DNA of 64,000 nt. Source: Owenia fusiformis. Lineage: Eukaryota; Annelida; Polychaeta; Sabellida; Oweniidae. The stretch's first letter is position 1; every line of letters starts with the position of its first letter. A program made the translations under genes and the position numbers. This document shows, in pieces, positions 1-13,924 of this stretch. The DNA lies in the NCBI GenBank assembly GCA_903813345.2, contig CAIIXF020000001.1, forward strand, positions 57,677,885 through 57,741,884, in the 5' to 3' direction. The notes under the pieces were generated by a model. That model did not search any database and was not told where the DNA came from. It was given only the letters and a program-made list of their open reading frames with translations.

Positions 1-1308
1 CATTTGATTTTTTGAAGTGAGTTTCGTAGATCGTCAGATTTCTCCGACTGATACCGGGTTATCTCAAATTGGTTCGTTTATAAATACGAATTTCTTTACC
101 GTTGTAAGGCGCATGCGCAAAATTGATTTATTAACGTTATTGGTTGATGGTTTTTCTCCTGAGCATGCGTGAAGTCTGATAAACACTTATGACGAAGACC
201 GGAGCAAACATTACTAGCTCTCCAACGAAATTCCAAGATTCAGATCATTTCGCCGTGTTTGCGAAGTGTGTATACGTGAATGACAAGCTGTTTTGAGTAG
301 ATCGGGTACCTGTTTTCGACACAACATTGATTTAGCTTGACATTGATGTGCACATTGACACTTTTGAGCATGTTAATACAAGTTTTTACACGCTTAGCAC
401 GAGACGGGTTTTCGAAAAATCTGTTATCTGATTCACTCGATTATCGTATGGATATGTATTTCTGCTGACATTTTAACACCACATCACATAGAATTACGAT
501 GCAGAATGATAATAAAACACAAAACAACTACTAAATGCCACTTGTTATTTCACAGGAAGTAAAAATGCACACTGCCTAGATTCTTTGTAAGGGTCGTCAG
601 ACATCGGATTGGCCGCCATATTTGAAATGAAAATATCGCTAAATAGAGGTCTGCGCATGTCTCAACATTTCGACTGAATTCAAAGAACAATCCTCATAAT
701 GACAATTAATTTTGAGTACTTGAAGACAAGATTTGCCCCATTTGTTCACCATTGTATATACTTTCATTAAAGCTCAAATTCTTACAGTTGGCCCTGGAAC
801 AACCCAAGATTGTGTTCTAGAGCGAAGTGCAGGTTTAAATTTTGCAGAAATAAGAATTAAATAAGAGGACATGTTTTATCATAATGACTTTGATGGGGAT
901 GTTAAGACTTCAGTAATCTAATAGTCCATTGAAGCAAAAGTGATGTCAAGAGTAGCCTTAATGAACCCCTTTCTAACTTTCAGATTAACATTTCTTAACT
1001 TGTTTGATAATACTTATGAAATATATACATATATCATGTATATATGACAAAATGTTGTCATATCGATTTCTAATTATACATATACTTTTTTTTATTTTCT
1101 ATTCCCACATTTTCTAATTTAAAGAGTCCCATATCCATTGCATGGGAAGAGAATGTCAAAGCTAATTAAATTGTTCTCTTAAGAGAAAACTTTCCTGATC
1201 TAGAAGCTCTTTTGTAAAACAGGGTAATTTCTCAGATTCATTGATACATTCAGTTCAGTCAATCTCCCTCTATACTCTTTCATATTAAGGATCTTTTACA
1301 TTTATTTT
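1..1308. other. No recognisable gene; possible promoter-like motifs near the left edge
   Basis: I see no coding exon, RNA gene or clear repeat here. Bases 108-119 read GGCGCATGCGCA, which fits the palindromic NRF-1 binding consensus. A half-site GCATGCG lies at 163-169, an inverted CCAAT-like ATTGG at 139-143, and a GCCGCCAT (YY1-like) motif near 612. Such motifs cluster at animal CpG-type promoters, so a gene start may lie at or beyond the left edge. That is inference from short motifs only. Confidence 0.25.
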
Positions 1309-1499
1309 CAGGCCCGTAGCCAGGTTTGAGCAAACCATCCCCTGGCCAAAAAATCTTTCAAAATCATGCAGTTTTTCACCATTCTGAGCACTTTTTAAGT
1401 GATTTTGGCCATTTGTGGACCAAAATTGTCACAAGTAAACCCCTTCCTGGAATTCTTCAAAAAGTGAACCCCACTTGGCAAATCATGGCTACAGGCCTG
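1309..1499 (+). mobile_element. Miniature inverted-repeat element, CAGGCCCGTAGCC family, copy 1
   Basis: The segment begins CAGGCCCGTAGCCAGG and ends with the near-complement GGCTACAGGCCTG. It is flanked on both sides by ATTTT, a probable 5-bp target duplication. A second copy in opposite orientation lies at 37566-37775 inside the DOCK gene and shares most of the interior sequence. It is too short to encode a transposase, so it is a non-autonomous DNA transposon. A 5-bp duplication with a CAGG-type end would fit a hAT5-like group, but the superfamily is not proven. The small ORF inside it (1326-1529) is not a gene. Confidence 0.65.
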
Positions 1500-4400
1500 A
1501 TTTTAAAGGTTTTTGGGCTAATTTGCTGACCCATATCTCTACCTGCCAGATTTCTTCTCATAGTCAGTCCATTTCCTCATTATTTCACAGTCTCCCAGTC
1601 TCTTAATAAGTAATTTAATGAAGAAATAAATGCCACCTCTCCATAGGTTACTTTTAAACAAATTAATTTATTTACATTGAAGAGATGAAAATAAACAATA
1701 TAATCATGCCACAAAACTGTAAATAGTCAATAGGAAGTGATTCCGATAAGCAGAGTATAGTATTTGCGCAAAAGTATTACATCATTCCCTGTTACAATAA
1801 AAACTCATTTGCAGCATGCGTTAATGAAATTATGCCAAAACAAGTGAATTTCCTTGGCTAAAAAGTAATTTTCCAGCCTTTGCCATTATCATAGTTTGAT
1901 CACACTCTTGTAGATAGTATAGCCACCAACAATATGATTATATACCATACTTATTTTGCGTTTCAAAACTTATGCAGCTATATCTGATTCATAAATTAAC
2001 GGGACAAACAGTGAATACTTAAATTACAAAGGAGAAGCAAAAAAGCAGATACTTAGAAATCACATTAAAGTTTTTAAGCACAGGATCTACTGGTGATAGT
2101 GGATAAACATCAGAAATGTCATTATATTAGATCGAAATATTGGACACGTTCAATATATAGCTGTCAAGTAACATTTCTCAAAAGCCACTTCTCTTAATAT
2201 TCCAGTCGCGATGATTAATCGTTTCTCTTTTATGTGAAGTTCTATTGATAAATGCTTCATGCTTGATCTATTCGTATTTGTGCAGGCTTTATTACGCAAC
2301 TGTCTCAATTAAGAGCTACTGCTTTTTCTATTTTTATCAAATGAAATCTTCATTGTAAAATCTAACAGTTGAAGGATAAAAACTATAAGACCTGAATGAT
2401 AAAACTGACTTATTAACAGAAAGATGACAGATAAAGATACTTCTTTGGGCAGGCATTTATCATAATTCTTCTTTTTATATCTAATGCTTGATTGGGACCA
2501 TCTCAAATGGATAGAAAAAGTTGTGGATCCCACTATGCTTCTGGGGGTCATCTCAATAGTTTAATTATATTTATGATATTTCATCAACTGCTAGACCACT
2601 CACAAGGCCACCTATCATTGTGAACTAAACAGACATTTTTGAAATAAAAGTTTTACTAAAAATGTTATCTTACTCAGCAAATAGTTTTACATATAAATGT
2701 AATCCTGAGAAAGTGCTTTAAAAGCTCATAAACTTGATTCAAGATATTAAATGCCTTGAAGAAGGCCCATAGTATAGTTTACATATTAACTTAAGAATGT
2801 CCAGCTGGAGTGGTAAATCATACATAATCAGATGAAAACATGTTTGCAAATCATAAACAGACATAAGGTGAAAAAACAATATCTTTGCAATATCATCAAG
2901 ATGCCATATTGTATGGTCATTTCACTTTACACTGTTATAACAGTTTCTTCATGTGTATAACATTTATATAACACCTTTTTGAGGACCAATTTTTAGAATT
3001 TAGGGGTGGGACATGACTTTCTTACCCAGAAGATAAATCTGCTCTAATTTATCTACATGTATTTATCCTATTATTTTTCCAAAGTTAAAACAATTTTTAT
3101 TTTAAATGCAGAATTTTTAATAGTAAATAAATATCAATGCAAGACTACACATGGTTACAATTTCAAGGTTTTAATTAATATTCATGGTTTTAAATTCATA
3201 TTAATTAGTTGAAAAACTACCTTTGCTCTGTCTCTGAATTTCCTCTTTCAATATACATATATACGTATTTATATTAATGAGAACTAACAAACACAAAAAT
3301 GTTGATGACCAAAATGTAAAAATAAAAAAAACATGTGCTTCCTGTTACAGGCATCTTATAAGATCTTATAAGGCATCATATAATTCACCTTCACTTTTAA
3401 TGTCTAAACAAAAGTATGATAAACATGTAGCTACCCATTGCTATGGCAACACATTGATAGAATAAACCAAGGCCATGATCAGGAGATAGACTATATATAG
3501 ATGCAATAATAAATGATAATATAATATTTGATTTAATGCTTGTGTAATTAAAGTAAACAAATTTGTGTCTAATCTGGAGACTGAATTATTTTAAGTACAA
3601 TGATATATCAATTATTGATTTTCAATTTAGAAATCATTTATCTGGCTTCGCTAGATGTATTTCTATAATTTGGATGATTGTCCAATATTTCTAAATGATC
3701 AGTTCACAAATGATTATTAAAACCCATCTTTCTATTCCAAACTATGGATAAGAATCAAAAGGATAAGATTACGCAAGAGCAGTCATTCAGACATTTGGTC
3801 AAGAGTTAATGAAATAAATCGATGTCACAAAAATGGTAGCTGTAGCAATGTATCACTAGTCTTGGTAGTCACATAATAAGGTGAAGACCTGTAAAGCTGA
3901 AAACATATTAATACTTTCCAACATCAATTACAAATTAAAATACTTAAAACCTGTGTATAGTGAACATTTTTTATGCCAAAAAAAACATTCAGTGTTGGTA
4001 GGTGTTCATTACAAAAAGGGTAATTTATACAGAAGTCAGGTTGTCCACTAGAGACAGGTGTTCACCTGAAAGAGGTGTTTACTAAGACAGGTTTTACTGT
4101 ATAATGATTTGGAAACACTTAAAATGACACACTCATATATCGTCGGGATGTGATATTAAGATGGCAAAAAGCTGATTTTCCTACAAGGCAAACAAAAGAG
4201 CCAGAACCAAGGATGTAAATTGCCAGTAAGGACAAATAGACTAGTGGGCCTGTGAAGACAATTTGAAACAATATGGTACCAATATACCATATTTATGGGA
4301 TGTTTATTTCAACCAGACCATAGACTCCTTATGTGGTAATAAATATGCTACTTGCGACACCATATAAAGTTAACATGTGAAAATTGAATTATTCATTGTC

Positions 4401-5592
4401 ACATATTAAAAGGCTCAGTTAACTTAAGTAATTCTTCCTCATTCTCATCACGCCTTTCAGTTTTGCAACTACAATAAGATGTTTAGAAAAAGAAAATGGA
4501 TACAAGGAATTGTCTCATAATGGGATGCATTCAATCAGGATTTGGGATAAGACTAAGATAAAATGTAACTTCTAATTGTCTTTGTATCGTCAAAGTACTT
4601 TATTCACTTCAATAGTGAGATTGTTTAGTATTCCTCATGCCCTATGGTTTATCAATTTTATGGTCACTTACAATGATTTAAATACTTTTTCCTCAACCAT
4701 CAACATGTTCTTTTTATCTTAATGACTTCACCAACAAGTCTTATAAGGAAAATCTCTCTCCTAAATATATTGTACTCCGACAACAAATCAGTGAAGGGGG
4801 TCCTGACTTTCATCATTAAATCAACACTATTTAGACACTTTCATAGAAGCATTCAACTACAAGATACTAACTTTTTAAGATTGCAACCTCACCTATATAC
4901 AAAAATGACACCTTTGATCACATTGAATTTGCCACAATATAAAGTACAGTCATTTTGCCTGGTACCCTATCCAATAATTTGAGGTTGTTTCTTTAACTGA
5001 TACTTACTGTGGGATCCACACCCTGTATTATCCCATGGGATTACCCCCCCCCCCGAGCCTTAGATAAAATGAGGCTCTGATTTATCAAAAATTAAATTCT
5101 TTATGAAAATATCCCAATTCCGGTTGTACTAAGCTCTGACCCTTGGTTATTTAGCATGGCCAGCTGAACCTGAATGGGAACATTTAATTAACATGTAAAT
5201 GTATCTGAAGATACAGGAATGCAAGAGTTGTTAGAGTTGAGAGGTGTGAAGTGTTAGGGCAACCAAAAAACACATTTATCACAATTGAAATGGATAAGAG
5301 GTCACGCTGTATTGGGTTATGTAACAAGGGGCCAATATTCAGTCATGATGACCTAGTTAGTTAGTGGTATCTCTCTATATCAGTTGTTCCACACCTGACT
5401 ACTAATTGGATATCTTCTCTGTCTGGTGCCTTTGTTATCACCTAGTTCTGGAAATCATCTTTATCTATGAAGTTTCAGTTTTACTTATTGCATACCCTTT
5501 TTAATAAACAAATGTAGTTTGAATTCTCTTCTCTAAGATATAACTTCATCGAGTCTTTTTGCCCCTTGTGGGTACTGACTTCAATTTGAAGT
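1500..5592. other. Gene-poor AT-rich interval
   Basis: About 4 kb of AT-rich sequence with only short spurious ORFs and no recognised protein similarity. It holds one pogo-like miniature element (listed separately) and a poly-C run near 5046-5054. I see no RNA gene or splice-bounded coding exon. Confidence 0.5.
3941..4102. mobile_element. pogo/Tigger-like miniature element, degenerate copy
   Basis: The left end reads TTAAAACCTG and the right end CAGGTTTTACTGTA. This is the inverted pair expected of the CAGTARAACCTG termini of pogo/Tigger (Tc1-mariner superfamily) elements. The interior repeats motifs such as GTGTTCA and AGGTGTT that also occur in the copies near 7.5, 14.0, 28.2, 38.5, 43.3 and 43.8 kb. 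It is non-autonomous, and the left terminus is decayed. Confidence 0.5.
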
Positions 5593-5929
5593 AGACATTA
5601 AAGTGACAAATAATACAGACATTAAAGTGACAAATAACACAGACGTTAAAGTGACAAATAATACAGACATTAAAGTGACAAATAATACAGACGTTAAAGT
5701 GACAAATAATACAGACATTAAAGTGACAAATAATACAGACATTAAAGTGACAAATAATACAGACATTAAAGTGACAAATAATACAGACGTTAAAGTGACA
5801 AATAATACAGACATTAAAGTGACAAATAATACAGACGTTAAAGTGACAAATAATACATACATTAAAGTGACAAATAATACAGACGTTAAAGTGACAAATA
5901 ATACAGACGCTAAAGTGACAAATAATACA
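5593..5929. repeat. 24-bp minisatellite, about 14 copies
   Basis: The unit is GACATTAAAGTGACAAATAA plus TACA, repeated about 14 times with very few changes. Most variation is ATT versus GTT after GAC, and the two forms often alternate. Because 24 is divisible by three, frames stay open across the array on both strands, giving NNTDIKVT repeats on plus and SVLFVTLM repeats on minus. There is no homologous flank, splice evidence or family match, so I treat these as repeat artefacts and not proteins. Confidence 0.9.
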
Positions 5930-7484
5930 TCATCTCATGAGGTTTGTATTTTGGGTCCTAAAATACATCACCAGACTAATTTGTATTCAGCTAACCATTC
6001 CAGATATGATTCCCTTTGAAAATGTTGATGCAATAAAATATGCAAAAAAGAATAAAGAATTGTTTATTAAGATTGCCTACACTCATGAAAGCCAAAATAT
6101 AAAGATACTTGGAGGTCTGCACAGAGGTAATTTTGAAACATCATACAAGGCTTGCAACATTTTGAACTTGACCCTTCTTAGTTAGTTAGTCTCAAGGTCT
6201 ACATGAAGCTACAACTACTTTGACTGTAGCTATACTTATTAGCAACGCTTTCAAGAGTTCTAAGAATAAGCTTTTCTCTTTAATTATCTCGTTAATGGAT
6301 ATAGCTTTTTACTTCTCTCTTTCACAGTTGCATATTCTGGTGACATGTAGACAATGGGACATATCTATCTATTATATTTAGTAAGACATGGAATTATACA
6401 CAATCTATTCTAACTTAAAAGCAAAATTGATTGTATTAGATAATTTAAAGTTCTATATAAACATGTTGTTAAAGTAATCTACATGGTGTGGCTCTACATG
6501 AATATATATATATCTTTTATTGACTCTTTAGATGTCATATCATGACATATTAGTCACTAAGGTAGAGCAGTTCTTCCCATTGTCGAGTTGAAGAACTGGT
6601 AGCTTTATCCTGGCTAGATAATGAGCCTAATTTTAAAAAATACCCCTAAGACAACTCAAACTATCCTCCGAGTATCCCCCAACCTTTGGATTAGACCTAC
6701 CTACCAATTGTCTAATTCAGTATGATATAATATTGTTTAACTTTCATTTTAGGTGATAGACTTACTAACACAACAGGCAAAGATGATGACTTATTGTGTT
6801 TCTCAGTGGTAGGTATTTACCCTGAGAACAGTCTAGTTATAAACTACACTCTGCCTAGTATAGACTATATTACAGTCCACCAGCCCTACCCCCACGACAT
6901 ATGCCCATGATACCACGGGTCATAAATCATTTCAAACCTACTGCACTAAACTTTTCTCAACCAATCAGAGAATGGGAATAACCACATGCTACATGGATGC
7001 TCATTTTAAAATAACGCTATGACATCAGAGGACGACAACCTCTGATTTGCACGGTGAGTATAGAGATGTTTAACATGATCAAACGATCTACTTTTTTTGA
7101 TTAGGAGAAAATTTAATCATTTAAAGTCCTATCATGTAAAATATCTGGCAAGTGTATCTATTGTGAGGATCTTTTGACTTCATAAATTTCAATCTAAATC
7201 ATACCAGACACATTACCAAGTAACCGATGATTTATTCAGATACGGAATACCAACTTAGATATAGTAAAACACCTCCACCTAAAAAGTTAGTCTAACCATA
7301 TCAAAATATTCTATTTGTAATATCCATTCATCATCCCAAGTTTTCAATCAGGTATGCATTTCTATAAACACCAGTGCATCAATAAGTGAAATAGATTATA
7401 AGAGACTGCTATTTTCAATTTTTCATCTTCAATAATCAGATAATCAAGGATCTGCACCATCGCTATTCAAGTATTCATTAATGT

Positions 7485-7764
7485 AACACCTTTGGGACTT
7501 ACCAAAAGTATTCAGACTGGGCATGTATTCCTATTTCAGTTTTTTTCAAAATGGAAATCTGTGGCAGATTAAACAAGGCATAAACATCCAAAATGTCACC
7601 ACCTGCCATTTGTAACAGACACCAACTGCTGAACAACACAAAAAGTTGGAGACTAACAATATATCACCACTTTTGATGGTGACATAAAAGAGAACAGGAA
7701 AAAGTATTCACAAAGAGAGGTGTTCGGATTAAAGAGGCAATTAAATATACAGGTTTCACAGTAA
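7485..7764. mobile_element. pogo/Tigger-like miniature element interrupted by another repeat
   Basis: The right end reads ACAGGTTTCACAGTA, matching the CAGTGAAACCTGT terminus seen complete at 28115. The left part carries AACACCTTTGGGAC and AAAGTATTCAGA, which match the interior of that family, but its outer end is lost. A GTCACC-hairpin repeat copy (7577-7690) lies inside it, so the hairpin probably inserted into the pogo-like element later. Confidence 0.4.
7577..7690. repeat. GTCACC-hairpin dispersed repeat, copy 1
   Basis: It begins GGCATAAACATCCAAAATGTC and runs through ACCACCTGCCATTTGTAACAG, AGTTGGAGAC and TATCACCACTTTTGATGG to TGACATAAA. The inner ATGTCACCACC and distal GGTGACAT are inverted and could pair. 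Related copies lie at 13042, 24668 and 40280, with partial ones at 51099 and 56157. It resembles a miniature inverted-repeat element; no coding capacity is seen. Confidence 0.6.
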
Positions 7765-10700
7765 TTTAATATGTACTGTATTTGCAATATGAACCATTGG
7801 CCTAAATGAAGAAACATAAGCATAAAAGTTACAGCAACTTTTCAAGGTAGATATATATTTATATTACTTTTAATTAAATTTTTTTACGGTCATTAAGTAA
7901 TGTGATATGTGAATCGTGAGTTATTGTTGCATATTGCACATTTGACATGATTCTACTTTTAGGATGTATTCAAATCATTAATTATCACGTTTTCAATTAT
8001 AGATCACAAAACAGGATTCTCTTTACATATTCAAATATTTATTTGATCAGTATGTACATAATGATACTATAAAAACATGAATCTTTCTGCGTTTGTATAA
8101 CTGCAAATAACTTCATCATATTAGGATCTGCTAAGAGAGTAGTTTGTGACAAGAACAAAAAGTCAATAAAGAGAGATTAACACAGAATCTGGCTTGACAT
8201 TTTAATAACTTGAAACGTAATCATGCATGCTAGAGATGATGGTTTATTGGTGTTTCTATATTCTTCTTAACTGTTATTATGTAAAAAAAATCAATACTAT
8301 TTCATAATTTGTTATCAGTTTCAACTTTAATATTCATCATATCCTTAAATTTCAAAGAGAAGCAAATCCCACACAGTTAAATGGAACACATTTTTTCAAA
8401 TCATTCCTGATTTTGAACACCTTCATGATAGAAACTACAAAATGCCAATTCCAAACAGAAAAAAATTCAGTAAAACACTTTACATCTTTCCATCAAATAT
8501 GAAAAAAGTCATCTTCTCTTATTTGAGTTTATCCAACTTCATTTCTTGGGATAATAAAAATGTATGCTTTAATTGGTCGACCAGCTCTAAGACAGTTCAG
8601 ATTGGCATATGCCCCCATCAATTCTTACAGTTCATCTTGACCAAGGCTTCCTCAAAATTGGGTTAGGCTACCCCAAGCGCAAATGTTAGCTAATAGTAGA
8701 TGAAGCTCTCTTTTTAGAGGCAAAGTCAAACAGATGGAAAGGGTAACATTAGGCATTTGGATTTTATAAGTTAACTTTTTTATTCAACTAACTATAAAGG
8801 TGAATTAGTGAAGTTCAAGTATACATACACTCTTGTTTCATTTACAGGAAGAAAGGTCTGACATGGAAAGTCCTCAAAATAGATAACTCAAACATCTCCT
8901 TATAACTCAAACTCTCCAACAGTTTCAAACCAGAGTACCTACTGAGACACAAATATATCCAAACTATAAATATGTTGTAGAACAATACAAAGGGCTTGTA
9001 CTGGCGTCAATTTGAGAGGGCTCGAGGTAACTGGATCTCATAACATCAATGTTATACTGCCACACTTCATGTATTACCATAAGTGTCTAAGGACATGGTT
9101 AGTACATAACGCTGGGGAAGGGTGGAGGCATAGGTAGGGGCACAGGTAGATTATACCCTCCCCTCAGTTTGATTGTTACTTAGTTGTTAAAACTGATAGA
9201 AATAAAGAGAATGAAGATAGAACTCACAAATTAATTTCTCACCTTTAGCGGTCAAGCAGTATGTATATTTTTGAAAGGGTACATACGTTTACACAACCAT
9301 AATTGCATTGGGTGTTACAAAAATATACATGAGACCCACCACTTTGATATAAACCTGCAGAAATGCTCTAAAACGATAATAGCTGAATAGCTGATATTAC
9401 AATTTGAAGTTGAGTAATTTTGACAAGAGTTGCATGACAAGCCTCAGAATAACAAAATAACAATGACAAGCATCAGACTAATAGATATGACATAATCCAG
9501 AATCACCTTATGTTACAGTTGTGCATGTTAGGTTCATAGGAAAAAGGTACAGACTGTAATATAAAAACATCCAGCTGCTTGGTATTTAATAATATTCTTT
9601 CCAATCAGAATACTTTTGTATTTCAAAAAATATTATGAAATTAGCAACGTGCCTATAAAAATATTAGTAACAATTATTTCCTTTTCTATCAGTACTTCTT
9701 GTTAATAAAGTAACTAATTCATAAAGACAAGATGTAGAAATAATTTTTTTGTCATGAAAAATTTCTATAAAAATACTTACATAAAGCACATGTTGTATAC
9801 ATTGGTACTGTGGGGCAGGCATACTTGTCTCGTACACCATACAAATCCAATGGACATGGTACACATAACTCTCCTGTATTTATCATTTTGATATTTCTAT
9901 GTTATCCGTTACTTTTATGTTATCTACTGTTCTAATCCTTGTGTTATTTCTGCTTTATTTTCTACCTTAGCCAATAATTCTCTGAGATTCTTTTCAATTT
10001 ATCTACCTATTGTTTTACCACCTTGCTGTTTTGTATCTTACTTTGTTATGTAATTCTACTGTGTGGTTGTTTCATATTCAGGTTTATCCTATTACTTTCT
10101 GCATGTCTTATAATTCACATTCTGTAAACAACCAGTATTTCAATGATCTCCTATGGTAATTAATCTATCTCCCGATAAGCCGTAATAATACAGTATATGG
10201 TAAGTCATCAGATCTAATAGATGTTATTTTGAATAGCTGGTGTCTATTGGTAATCGCAAGATAAACTAGCTATGATGGAAATATCGACCACTGCTTGATG
10301 TGCTTCTCTCCTTTTAGATGATGGACTAACTCAATTGATTAAGATATCCTTTTCAAGAAAACTTAGCTAATTGTGTTAAATTGTTTTTCCTTTGAGGCTT
10401 CTTGGTTGTTAGATTGTTTCTTTAGATACCTAATATGATATCCTTCAGTATACAGCCACTGGACGAAAGTTGTAGCCTAACTTCCTGGAGACATGTGGTT
10501 CACACCTCCAAGGTTTGTATGTTTTCACAGCTTGGTACAGTTTGCAACTTCTTCAGTGGAAACCTCCACTCTTACATCTATTCTTGTAATTTCCCTTTCT
10601 CAGCTGATACCTATTACTTAACATATTTTGTAAAACTCTATTAATTGTACCATTTGTCAAGCACTGTAGTTGAAATCCCATCCAAAGACCTAGTGTTTCC

Positions 10701-12669
10701 TTAAATGATCATTTACAAGATCGTGAATGCTTCGTTTGTTGTTTAATTGTTTTCCTCAGAGGTGAGCTATTTCCTTAGTATGACTTTTTCGATCAGTCTT
10801 GAGCTAAACCACTGCTACTTAACATTCTTTTCAACTTAACCTAGTGAATTAATTAGTATATTATTAAATCTTGGCATCTCTACAATGTTACTGTTAGTCT
10901 ATGTTGCGTTAAAACTGTTGAAGCTTTGGGGATCTTTTGGGCCAAGAATTCTCGACAATAGTATCTGTTTTGTATCAGAAAAGGAATCATGAAAGCATTT
11001 TATCCAATGAGAATTGATGTTATTAATATCTGTTCATTACCACATTAATTTATTGATGATTTATGGGAATTGGGAGTACGGGTTTTGATTATTCCAAAGT
11101 ATATTTCCTATGTTTTATTACACTGAAAACTAAATTTGTGATTTAAGGAACTTTCAAAACCAAAGATCAAACTTTGCTTTAATGATTGTCAATAACCTAT
11201 AGTTCAGCACCACTTTTAACAACTATCAACTTATTCTACAAACAACTTTACTCTAGAATGATACGTAGTGATTCACTTCTGATTTCCATCAGTGAATTTT
11301 CCATATTTTAAGGCCTTTACTATCCCTTTGAGGCCAAAACTGATTTAGCAAGAGGAGTACTTTCTATTTTCTAGTTTTAATTTGTTTTACATTGATTTAT
11401 CTAGAGTAGTGGCCTATAAACTTTCTGTTTTGTTGATGCCTGGTTGTTTTTCTCAGTAAATAAGGGCTTCTTTTACTCACATAGGAGCTAAATTAGTTAC
11501 AAATCACTCAGTGCTTTGTCTAAATCCCCAACTCATTAGAGGAACATGTTCCAAGATCCAATGATCATCTATTCCCTACTAAGAATACAATACCAATAGC
11601 AACACTGGATTGATTACTTACTAAATCTTCCTCGATGTATTTAATTATAAAACATGAAAACGGCTTAGATCACTCAAGTTACATAATCAACGATAGTTTA
11701 ATCCTTCTGTTTATTAGTTATAAATTCAGATGATAATATTGATCCAATAAAATATATCCTAGATGGATTCAATTCTGTCATATGATGTTTTATTACTCAT
11801 CTCATGTTTTTTAAGGATATAAAATTGTAAATATATCCATAATACCAATTCATATGAGATAAAGGATAGGAATACAAAATGATAAATGCATGCAAATAGA
11901 CATGTTTTTATTATATCTAGTACATTCTGTTTACATACAAGTGATAAATAACAATAATAACGTTCTATTTTCTAAAATTGCTTACAAACATCTGTAAAAT
12001 TGTGCTAATCGTGTGAATCATATATTTTTATCATGTACAATATAAAAAAGATGCTATATTTGAAATTGTTTTAGGATTCAGTCTTCAGTATTATTCATTT
12101 ATTTCATTTGATGATCTGAATTCTAATTCAATACTATGAACACATCTCACGTAGAATCACAGAAACTGTGAACATTGAACAATTTCTCGACTGTTTTCCC
12201 AACAATAGCATTAATCAACCATCAATTATTCATTCACTAGGATCTTATACGAGATTAATTTTTATAGCATGGCAAAATTCATTGTTAACCATCACTTCTA
12301 AGAGAGATTTTCATCAGAAAATTGTATCTCAAAGAATTTCAAAGATGGCTTTTGTAACATTTTAATCTCTATCTGGATGTTGCAAGATATGCTTTGTTCA
12401 TATTCTGCTTTTTCTTTTAAGTCCTTAAAAGTGAGATTCGTCTTCATTTGCCTGTCAGTTCATAAATATAAACATTCAGCGAGATCCTGAACGAGCAAAG
12501 ATAAAATATATTATTAAAACATAACCGACAGAGGATCATATAATCTGCAAGTAGTCTATCAATCATCTTATCCTGTAGCCTTCTCATCCCCTAAGATTGA
12601 AGGCTTATATTGAATAGGGATTATTCATTAAAATTCATCCAAGATGACGAGCGAGATTGGGAGATGAAG

Positions 12670-12757
12670 CAAATGAATATACAAATCCATGTTGTGCAAG
12701 ATTATAGAGATGGGCCAAATGAATATAAAAATCCATGTTGTGCAAGATTATAGAGAC
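12670..12757. repeat. 46-bp tandem duplication
   Basis: Two adjacent copies share AAATGAATAT, AAATCCATGTTGTGCAAGAT and TATAGAGA with a period near 46 bp and only a few differences. No function is apparent. Confidence 0.7.
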
Positions 12758-13041
12758 AGTATTTATTGCCTGTTAGCTCTAATCCATCAAATAATAATAA
12801 AATAATGAAGTCATTTTATACTAATGTAATCATGTTATGATACAAGATGTCAATAAAAAAGTTATATATATAAAAAAATTATATATATATATATTGTGTT
12901 ATGTTATATTACTTTGGAAAAAGCAGTAGCTGCCAATTGCCTGCCATTTGTTACACAAAAACATGAATGTCACTTTAAAAGTTGTTTTTGTTTAAAACAT
13001 GGTACTTATTTCTCAAAAATGGCAAACTTAAAATCAGCGCA

Positions 13042-13191
13042 AGGCATTAACATGCAAAATGTCACCAACTGCCATATGCTACAGATGCTGAATACCAAAC
13101 ACCAATCACCAAACATCAACCACCAAACGTCATCCATAAAAAATTTGGAGACTATAACAATATGACAAATCTTTCTGGTGATGACATAAAA
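13042..13191. repeat. GTCACC-hairpin dispersed repeat, copy 2
   Basis: It shows GGCATTAACATGCAAAATGT, CACCAACTGCCATATG, TTTGGAGACTATAACAATAT and a terminal GGTGATGACATAAA in the same order as the copy at 7577. A short internal expansion of CCAAACATCA-type repeats makes it longer. The 89-aa ORF across it is not considered a gene. Confidence 0.55.
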
Positions 13192-13924
13192 AGCAAAACT
13201 TCAAATGTTTCAAATTAATCAAAGAACAGACCAATAACTAACCATGGGAATATCACTTTAATTAAGCAAATTATAAATTATTAATGTCAATTTCATCAAA
13301 TCTTAATTTCACGCTGACATGTGTTCTCTTTCTTTCTCATCTAACGAGCCATTCGAGATTTAAGCGGAGAACATGTTCATGACACGCTATAATAATATAA
13401 ACTGCTAATAAAGAGCTTGCCCCTGACAATTCAATAACACGAAAGCAAACATAAAAGATAACGAAGATTCGCCATAAAGAGACAAAGTAATCATTGTCAC
13501 ACTGAGTTAATTAATTAAAATAACAATAAAAGTGTTAATCAAATTCCAATCATAAATTGAAAAGAAATTGTATCATGTTAGATAAATACATGTAGATCAA
13601 TTATAAACAGTAGGTAAATTGATCAATTATTTATGAGAATGTTATGAAACAGAAACAATTTATTTTATTATTTGCACCATTGCCTTAATATCAATGTCTT
13701 CATTTATTGAAAATGAAACAATAGCAATTGAAATTGATGTATTAAGAATATAATGTTTTTCAATAAGCCATGATCAACCTGAGGATTGTCTCGTCTGCGA
13801 CCACAAAAATAATTTAGTGCCATCTATCAATAGAGCACAAATTATATTATCAAAATGTATTTTCTTGTCAACTTTATATTATCTAGAAGAGAGATCGATC
13901 AAGACTATAGGCTGATCAGCAATA

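Noticed and set aside
5581-6019. Apparent NNTDIKVT-repeat protein (plus) and SVLFVTLM-repeat protein (minus)
   Set aside because: Both are produced by the 24-bp minisatellite. They are open on both strands at once and have no flanking gene structure.
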